From the NCBI GenBank assembly GCA_963691655.1, contig OY829326.1, positions 116,905,388 through 116,969,387 on the forward strand: 64,000 bases of DNA, in the 5' to 3' direction. Below are positions 57,100-64,000 of this stretch, piece after piece. The position numbers were made by a program, and so were the translations under genes. The notes beneath the pieces were generated by a model, which saw only the letters and a program-made list of their open reading frames with translations, did no database searches and had not been told where the DNA came from. Source of the stretch: Toxonevra muliebris (lineage: Eukaryota; Arthropoda; Insecta; Diptera; Pallopteridae). The stretch's first letter is position 1; each line of letters starts with the position of its first letter.

Positions 57100-59195
57100 A
57101 ATACAAAATATATATAACCTATTTTTTCTTGCAAAAGTATAAGGGAAATTCAAGCATCACAATCAAGGCCTGATAATGATAATAAGTAAATTATTGCTGC
57201 AATGCAAATAAGGTAATTGTCCTGGTGCCAACGACAACAACAATCATTCCTAAAGACTCCCAGTGATGAAAGTAATGAAAACTCGATAAATGTATAAAAA
57301 CGTAAAATGAAGATGGCGTAGGAAAAAAAAAACAAGCAGAAAGTGATCCATAAAATTGGAAAGAACTGTCATAAATTGTTTGCACAAATAAACAATAATA
57401 AAATTAAATTAAAAAATGAGTAAATGTATCATCATTAGTATAATCATCATCATTATCATCATCCAGCAGGGTAGTTATGTATGTGTGTAGGTACCTGGCA
57501 CCATTACCATTCCCAGTGCCATAATCGCTCATCATCATTGCACGCTCGCTCGCTTGGTGTTTACAGGAAAAAAAATGTCAAACGTCAAAGTACAGTGAAA
57601 CACACAGTCGAATGTCGCATGTGGGTATGTGTGTACAAATGCGTGTGTGTGTTCGTGCAGAAATAATTTTTACACACAAATTCAAATATACACACTCATC
57701 AAGCGAAAAAATGACAGTGTGTACCGAATAACTTTGTAAAAACTTTTTGACATTTTTTTTTTTTTTTTGTTTTCTTAAACTTTTTTTTTTTTTTTGAATG
57801 TTTTGCAATTTTTTACTTGAAAGTTTTTGTTGTTGATTTTTTTTTCTTCTTCTTTTAATTTTTATATTCAAAGTAGCATGAAAAGAAAAACGTAAATGGC
57901 GAAAAGACATCAAGAAGTGGAAGAAGAAACAGAAGTAGAAACAGAAGAATGATGATTGTCATTTTTATAATTTCCTCAGCCTTTGGCAACAATTTTGTTG
58001 ATGCCATTTTGTACTTTGTTTCTTTTGTTGTTGTAATTGTTCGTTTTGTTGTTGCTTTTGTTTGCTGCTGCTGCTGCTCTACTCATCATCATCGTCATTT
58101 TGGCCTGCAGTCGTGAAAATGTGGGTCTACATATAGAGCGACGTCGACGAGTCAAACGAAAAATTTATGTACCTAAGTACTTTTTTTTTTTTTTGCATAC
58201 TTTTTTATTATGAGTGCCGCTTCGACAAAGACCTAAAATGTATTCAGGCTGAATAAGTAGCACGATAAAAATGTACATAGTAATATTCGTAGTGAAAAGA
58301 AGAAGAAGGTGAATTTTTTGTTATTTTTTGTGTTGTTGGTTCTTTTTGGTTTTTGTTTATTTATGTCTATGAAGGTCATTGAAATAAATAAAAGTGTAAT
58401 AAAAATAAAAGTACTCGTAAAAATCCTCAAAGCCTACTGATGCCTAGCAAAAAAAAAAAAAGTAGGTACATTTGTTTAGTATTCATTGCCAAATGAATGA
58501 GCGAACGGTGCACACTCAACTAAAAAGTGATAGATAAAATACTTAGAGCTCAAAGAATTTGTGCCTTAAACTGCAATCCGGCAATTCTATTGTGTTGAAA
58601 TACCCGTGGACCTCTTTGGCTAATATGGCGTTTCAATCGGCATGAAGACCAGGGGCCGAATCACTGATGCATGTGTTTGATTGAAATTTTGAGATTTACG
58701 GCCAATTTCAGTGAACCAGAGAGCTGTCAATTTCGATACTCTGTATTGACTCAGACGCAGCCGTAAATCCAAAATGATTAGAATTCCGATAAAAACGGAT
58801 CATACCAAATACGAAGACACTCTAAATGAAATACTGCCAGTGAGTGAGTTGTAAGAAGTACCGGTCAATTACAGATTTAGGGTCCAGGTAAAAAACATTT
58901 GTTCCGCCATGATCAAAGCATTTCAAGTAGTTTGTTCTCTATAGAACACTACCCTAGGAGAAAAAGTGAGCTGAAATCTATTAAACCTATGATGGGCACC
59001 TGGGCCTAATGAGATCTCAAATTCTATGACTTCATGTAGCAAATCTCTCTGAGCCGAAAACCTAAAATTTGGTAAAACTAAATTTTTTTTATTGTCTCAA
59101 CATCGTAAAATACCTTCTGGGCCTGAGTAGGCCCATCTGTTTTTTGTTACGTGTTGGTATTTACACTTATATAAAATCGAGTAAATATCACTCTA
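57100..59195. other. AT-rich non-coding DNA with microsatellites
   Basis: (ATC)n near 57425-57465, long T and A runs near 57750-57850, and (GCT)n at 58062-58078. A GGGCCTGAGTAGGCCC hairpin lies at 59119-59134. No reading frame is convincing. Confidence 0.45.
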
Positions 59196-59198
59196 ACA

Positions 59199-59430
59199 CC
59201 TGAACAAATATTGGATTACAATGCCAATAATGTAAGTGCCGATGCAATGGATCAAATGGTGTCCGGATATATCAGGAAACGTGGGACCAATCGATGGGCA
59301 TTGATGTTGCCGGGTTTGCTTCACTTGTGATTTACGATTATTTGCAACGAGCAAAGCAAAGCGACAAAAGTCGCAAATTATTGACACAAGAGGCAAATGA
59401 GGACTCGAGCTATGGCAAATTCGGAATCAT
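59199..59430 (+). pseudogene. piggyBac transposase relic
   Basis: The frame from 59199 reads PEQILDYNANNVSADAMDQM then VSGYIRKRGTNRW, and after a shift IDVAGFASLVIYDYLQRAKQ with SDKSRKLL. This follows the piggyBac core xYNxxKGGVDxxDQM...YSxxRxTxRWPM...xDxAxxNAxVIY. The GGVD motif, which carries a catalytic Asp, has become VSAD but keeps the D. Only about 75 codons survive. The relic could belong to the family whose TTAA-flanked MITEs occur at 1.9 and 31.4 kb, but nothing in the sequence links them. Confidence 0.72.
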
Positions 59431-59645
59431 TGTAAGTATTTTCCATCACAAAACGCTCCCTTTTCTTCCTTTTACAATCGTTTTCTCATTCTATTTCCAG
59501 GAACCAGCATAACTACATAATTTGGGACTAAGTAGACCCAGCAGGATATGTTACCGCATCACAGAGAGGTGCAGATTTTAGAGTTAAGGAAGGTTTTCAA
59601 TTGGCACATACAAAATAGCTAACTCCAAAGTATGAGGACACTATA

Positions 59646-59872
59646 AAGTAAGGAACAGAATGTGAAGCTGAAGCGTGAAGTAACAATCTGTTAAAGGTAA
59701 AATGTATACATTTTCACTCAGCGACGTATTTCCAACACACTTTGAAAGCAGTTTTTTTTTATTTTGCACCCGGGAAACGCACCCATTGTGTTTGATTATA
59801 ATGAAAATGTGTACATTTTACTTTTGACTGATTGTTACTTCACGCTTCAGCTTCACATTCTATTCCTCACTT
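59646..59872. mobile_element. 227-bp MITE with about 70-bp inverted ends
   Basis: The left end AAGTAAGGAACAGAATGTGA and the reverse complement of the right end, AAGTGAGGAATAGAATGTGA, stay alike for about 70 bp, including AGCTGAAGCGTGAAGTAACA in both. The arms make up more than half of the element. No coding capacity and no clear target duplication. Confidence 0.88.
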
Positions 59873-60449
59873 AAATAGGAAAAACGAAAGCTAATGAACA
59901 CTCGATATCAACGTAAAAGAGAAGAGAGAGAAAGAATTTCTTTCGAGTGTGAGAACTACGTCTGACCTGATCCGCGTTAAGCATAGAACTATGATGGAAA
60001 CTGTGGAAGAATCTCTGTAGTCACTGAAGACAGAAAGACTCGGTTAAGTTGAATCAGTTATTTTACATTCTGATCCAGTAGCTTGAATTCTGGCCTCACA
60101 AATAATTTTTGGATCTGAGCCAGAATTTAGATGCTTCAAACTGATGAGAAATTAATTAAAAACAGAAAAAAAATAAGTTGACTAAATTCTCCATTAAAGT
60201 GTAATTACGTGCCAAATTTTGCACGTTATTTGGTGTTCGTGATGCGACGTCAAATGGCGCGTGTAGTCGAGGTTGGAACACGAATTGTAGTCACTTAGTT
60301 GGAACACGCGAAATTTTGTTCTAACATCGGAACTTCATTTTTCGACTTCGGAAAATGTCACTGCAGAACGGAGCAGCAGGATAACAATGGCCTTAGCTGT
60401 TAATACTGCGGGGATTTCCACGCTCTTGTTTTTCCTTTTCAAATACCAA

Positions 60450-61470
60450 AACATGCAGGCGTCACGTCATTCATAAACGACGCATCGCCAGACACTGTTG
60501 GATATGCGGATGGCTCCGGCTGGATGCCGCAGCTCGAATTCGTAAAATTCATCGAATTTTTCAGTCGCTGCATCGAAAGAAGCACCAAATCTGCTATTCC
60601 TGGACAACCACGCGTCACATATATCGGTTAAGGCACTAGACATGGCTACCGAATATGGAGTGACCTTACTGTCATTTCCTCTACACTGCGGCAATCGTTA
60701 GGTGTATCGTGTATGTATGGGCCAGTGAAGGCCCATATACCATATATATTATAAGTCTCAATACAATGCTGGAAGTGCACCACCGTTTTAACGCCACATA
60801 ACAGAAAAATGGATTTTGAGACAATGGAAAGTACTCCCTATAACCCGTGACAAAAAGGTACAGTTGAAGAAGCCGGAAAGCGAAGTGATGACCTGCAGCC
60901 ACGCATCGTGGTATTGTCCTCCGTCGAACCACTGCAAGCAGGAACGCTTGCCAAAAAGCAATCGGAGTCTTCGAGCGATGTTGAAAAACCCCGAAAACGG
61001 AGCCGTATTGCGTGAAAACCCCCTCGAAACACTCGCCGCAACAAAATCGCAAGTCAGTGTACCAAATGCCGACTGAATCGCCAAACAAAACAGCCAGCAA
61101 CGCATTAGCCGAGACGACTGGCCAAGCGTCTAAAGCATTATTTTAGCACAAAGCCACATCCCCCACAAAAACTGCGAAAAACAAAACCTGCTCAACAAGG
61201 TCGACCACTGAAAAAAATCTGCCAAAAAGTTCTCTTCAGGAGAAAACGAAGACTTTTGCATCGCATATGATGCGAACAGATGCCACGCCCCCTTAACCAC
61301 CATAATTCGATTCCTTATTTCGAATGCGACAAGCTTTTTTTCTGCCATATTTACGATTCGGAATAATGTTTGCCCAATATTCATTGCATTCATTGCGAGA
61401 TCTTTCCAAGGACTATAACAGAAGTTATGGGCAAAAGTCAAAAGGTGTTCTAACCTTGACGACATTCCCC
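60450..61470 (+). pseudogene. pogo/Tigger-like transposase relic with right terminal repeat
   Basis: The catalytic region reads VGYADGSGWMPQLEFVKFIE and FFSRCIERSTKSA, then after a shift LFLDNHASHISVKALDMATE with YGVTLLSFPLHCGNR. This matches the DDE_1 domain of pogo-like elements, where SGWMxxxxFxxWxxxF precedes LLxLDNHxSHxS, then GVxLLxxPPHxSHxLQPLD. The Asp of LDNH is kept; the following LQPLD part is lost at a stop. Downstream, KPRKRSRIA may be the basic C-terminal end. The right terminus is the inverted repeat ending CATTCCCC at 61470 followed by TA. The left boundary is not clear. Minus-strand frames over this stretch are shadows. Confidence 0.68.
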
Positions 61471-61472
61471 TA

Positions 61473-63282
61473 CTAAATTGGAACTAATGGATCATTCCAG
61501 TTCCCATTGTGCCTGACAGAAATACAATGAAAAGATTCCTAACAGATATGGTTCAATTATAAATTAACCTGTCCATGTGCCTTACAAATATTTCTTGATG
61601 AGGCTAAAATACAAGAATTCCCAAAACTAAGTTTAAATCAATGAAGTCGATTCCTATGATAGCCACCGAAATACTTTGAAGAAGTTTTCATTAATTGAAA
61701 AAATAATTTGTCAAATAATTTTGTTCCTTTGGCCAACTTTTTTCATTGAGTGTATGACTTTCAGTCAACAAAACAATAACATCAGCAGCAACCAACAATT
61801 GCAGTACAGCTTTGCAGCTTCATGCTTTCTTTCATTCATTTCCTCATGTGCGCCTTCGTCATTTGACACTTGCGCGCATTTTTTACAACTATGTTTTTTG
61901 TATCCCCCCAATCTCCCACATATTTAAAAAATATTTTGTGTTTTTGTTTTTTCATTTTTTTTTTTTATTGGTACTCTTGGGTACATTTTTCAGCTTTTAC
62001 ATCTTAATGCCGGAACAAAAATGTTTACTCTGCTGTAAGTAATTACACTGTAAGTAATTACACTGTAAGAAACAAATGAGGATGAAAGAAAAAACGACGA
62101 AAAAGAAATTGCCATCATTTTTTTTGTTCATTCATGCTTGACCATGGAAAAAAAAAGTTGAATATTTTATTTGTAAATTTTCGCCTTTTCTTTTATTTAA
62201 GTTTTCTTTCCTTTTCTTCGCCTACTGTGTATGCCAAAGTTTTTCTTTGTTTATTTTTCTTTTTTTCCTTTTTTTTTAAATATGTATTTGAACTGGGTTA
62301 TATGATGAAGAAAAAACGTGAGTAGATCATAAAATATTTATTGAATGCTGTTTACAAACAATAAAAGTAAAATATAAAAAAAGTACTCAGTATAAATTAC
62401 AAAAATTTAAACATTTTTAATTTTATTACATTTTTAGTTGTTTTTGTTGCTTTTGTTTTGTTAACAGCTCGAGGGTGCCACAACATAAAAACAATTTTAT
62501 GTATGGGAAGTGATAGTAAATATCGTATGTTGCATGGTGTAGGTAAGCAGGCAGCATAAAATTAGAGTTGCCACCCACACAATATGCGACAATTAACTTT
62601 TTTATTCATTTATTGTTACATAAAAATTGATGTTAATAAAAAATGTTTCGCATTTATAATTCATTGCCATTTGAATTTATATTGAAATTAACATTGAATG
62701 CAAATTTCACTTCTCATAAAAATAAATAAGAAAATTTTTGCAATTTGTGTACAAAACAAAAAAGAAAAAAAAAAAAGGTTTTCATTGGTATACTTGAAAT
62801 TGGATTATATGATAATGAATGTATGCGAAAAGTTCGGACTACGCACTGGTCGGGTAGTAGTAGTGTATTTGTAGCTCCATATAGGATAATCTGACTGATG
62901 TGACTTTTCATTAGATGAAAGCATTTTAAAAAAATAGTAAATATTCCATATAAAAAATTTGTATTTTCTAAATATAAGAAAGGATCGATTCGACAGCGTT
63001 TTTTGAGAACGTTCCTCTCCTACATTTTTAATTTTATAAAATATAAACTTTTTTTTCGGAGCTTCTTTTTGAATATTTTTTGAATCCAAATACAGGTCAA
63101 AAATAGGTTCCTTGGCCAACAAAAACTCTGGTGCACAAAATTTGAACAAAATCAGGAGGTCTATATATGGCGCTCCCGTACAAGGAAAAGTTCTACTTTC
63201 CCAGATTTTTGCTGCGGAACCATCTTTGGAATATATTTTAGATTAAAATAGAAGAAGAAATGAGTTTTCTGGCCCAAAACAC
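61473..63282. other. AT-rich non-coding DNA
   Basis: It contains a 15-bp tandem repeat TAAGTAATTACACTG, two full copies at 62036-62065, and many A/T runs. No gene recognised. Confidence 0.45.
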
Positions 63283-63540
63283 TTGTGTGGAAAATTTCGA
63301 AGCAATCGGTCGGTCCGAAATGCAACAAAAATGCTGAACATTAGAAAATTATTGGGTACTTTAGGAGTTAAAAACGCTACAGCTATGAAGGCATTATATT
63401 CGGATCACGCTAGACTGCGTTGGAAAGACCTGACTTCATTTGACCTAACTAACTGGTGGCAGCATGCACATAGCAGAGTAGACTGGAGAAGCTCAATAGA
63501 AATGCAAATGGCCAAACCGATTGTTGAGCCAACGAAATAA
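63283..63540 (+). pseudogene. Possible LINE C-terminal fragment
   Basis: The frame reads RLRWKDLTSFDLTNWWQHAH and SRVDWRSSIEMQMAKP before a stop at 63538-63540. It resembles the RWxDxVxxDLxxxxxxNWxxxAxDRxxWRxxI end of the LINE family at 36000-37140. The first 30 residues show no match. It is short and could be chance or a fragment of another gene. Confidence 0.4.
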
Positions 63541-64000
63541 ATAAACCTTTTCAAAACTATCAATTTATTTTTCAAACTTCGTCATTGCACATGCACATAC
63601 ATATGTAATTTAACCTTTTCTCAACCTTTACCCCCATAATTTCTTCACTCCATTCATTACAATATCAGATTTTCTGAAAAAAAATCTCAGATAAATTATG
63701 TAATTTTTTAAAAGCTCTGGAACATTGGCCAAACAAATGCCTATAAATAAATTAATTTACAACGACTAAACCGCAATGCACTCGAATGTACAAAAAAAAA
63801 AAAAAACAAAAAAAAAAGTAAAATAAATTATTAAACGTAAAAAGAATTTAATGACATCATTAATTCTTGACGAAAACCAACATTTTGTGGCATTACAATA
63901 AATGTAAAAATTTTAAATACCAAAAATAATGAACGAATGAACGAAACATTTACAGTTAGTTACGTTCGTTAAACTGAAAACGCAATAAATAGTTTCATGT
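63541..64000. other. AT-rich non-coding stretch
   Basis: Long A runs near 63790-63830. Nothing else recognised. Confidence 0.45.

Noticed and set aside
58660..58685. Second hammerhead core (ACTGATGCATG)
   Set aside because: The core needs CTGATGA; the seventh base is wrong and no GAAA with paired stems follows.
1..64000. CRISPR array, bacterial operon or phage genes
   Set aside because: No spaced direct repeats, no ribosome-binding sites and no prokaryotic-type coding density. The content is eukaryotic transposons.

Overview
This is a eukaryotic window of AT-rich insect DNA, most likely from a higher fly and plausibly a tephritid fruit fly. The species guess is inference. It rests on the Jockey and LOA/I-like LINEs, the mariner, piggyBac, pogo and hAT relics, the TGTA/CA microsatellites, and short repeat ends that look familiar from tephritid genomes. 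I found no convincing host exon, no rRNA, no functional tRNA and no CRISPR. The window reads as intergenic or long-intron DNA that has collected transposons. Almost every long open reading frame is either a transposon relic or a low-complexity artefact.

Layout. 0-8.6 kb: AT-rich DNA with a small direct/inverted repeat array (0.5-1.0 kb), a 130-bp TTAA-flanked MITE (1.9 kb), a tRNA-like sequence, and a complete tRNA-derived SINE with a 13-bp target duplication (4.35-4.66 kb). 8.6-15.65 kb: a block bracketed by 30-bp inverted ends. It holds a LINE ORF1 relic, a 231-bp MITE, a hammerhead-ribozyme motif (11.13 kb), a LINE RNase H scrap and a 640-bp tandem duplication. 16-21 kb: LINE scraps, a small hairpin MITE, and a 0.9-kb pyrimidine-only tract. 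23-28.4 kb: a LINE split by a 1.3-kb inverted-end insertion, a hAT-like transposase relic, and a nearly intact LINE RNase H region on the minus strand. 29.3-31.8 kb: a large inverted-repeat structure with nested MITEs. 33.5-39.1 kb: three plus-strand LINE relics in a row. 41-49.4 kb: a hAT element with 8-bp duplications, an AGCGCT-rich inverted-end element, a LINE interrupted by an internally deleted mariner, and a 5'-truncated Jockey with a 14-bp duplication. 52-57 kb: the second copy of the 0.93-kb MITE, a solo LTR, and a 2.55-kb inverted-end element that contains an RTE-like LINE piece. 59-63.5 kb: piggyBac and pogo-like transposase relics, a 227-bp MITE and a last LINE scrap.

The elements do not work together as a pathway. 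Their value is as a layered insertion record: several insertions can be ordered because one element splits another. Examples are the 0.93-kb MITE inside the 130-bp MITE, mariner inside the LOA-like LINE, and a LINE piece inside the 54.5-57.1 kb element. The item most worth following up is the hammerhead core at 11126-11175. After that come the two non-autonomous families with repeated internal motifs and the large palindrome at 29.3-31.8 kb.
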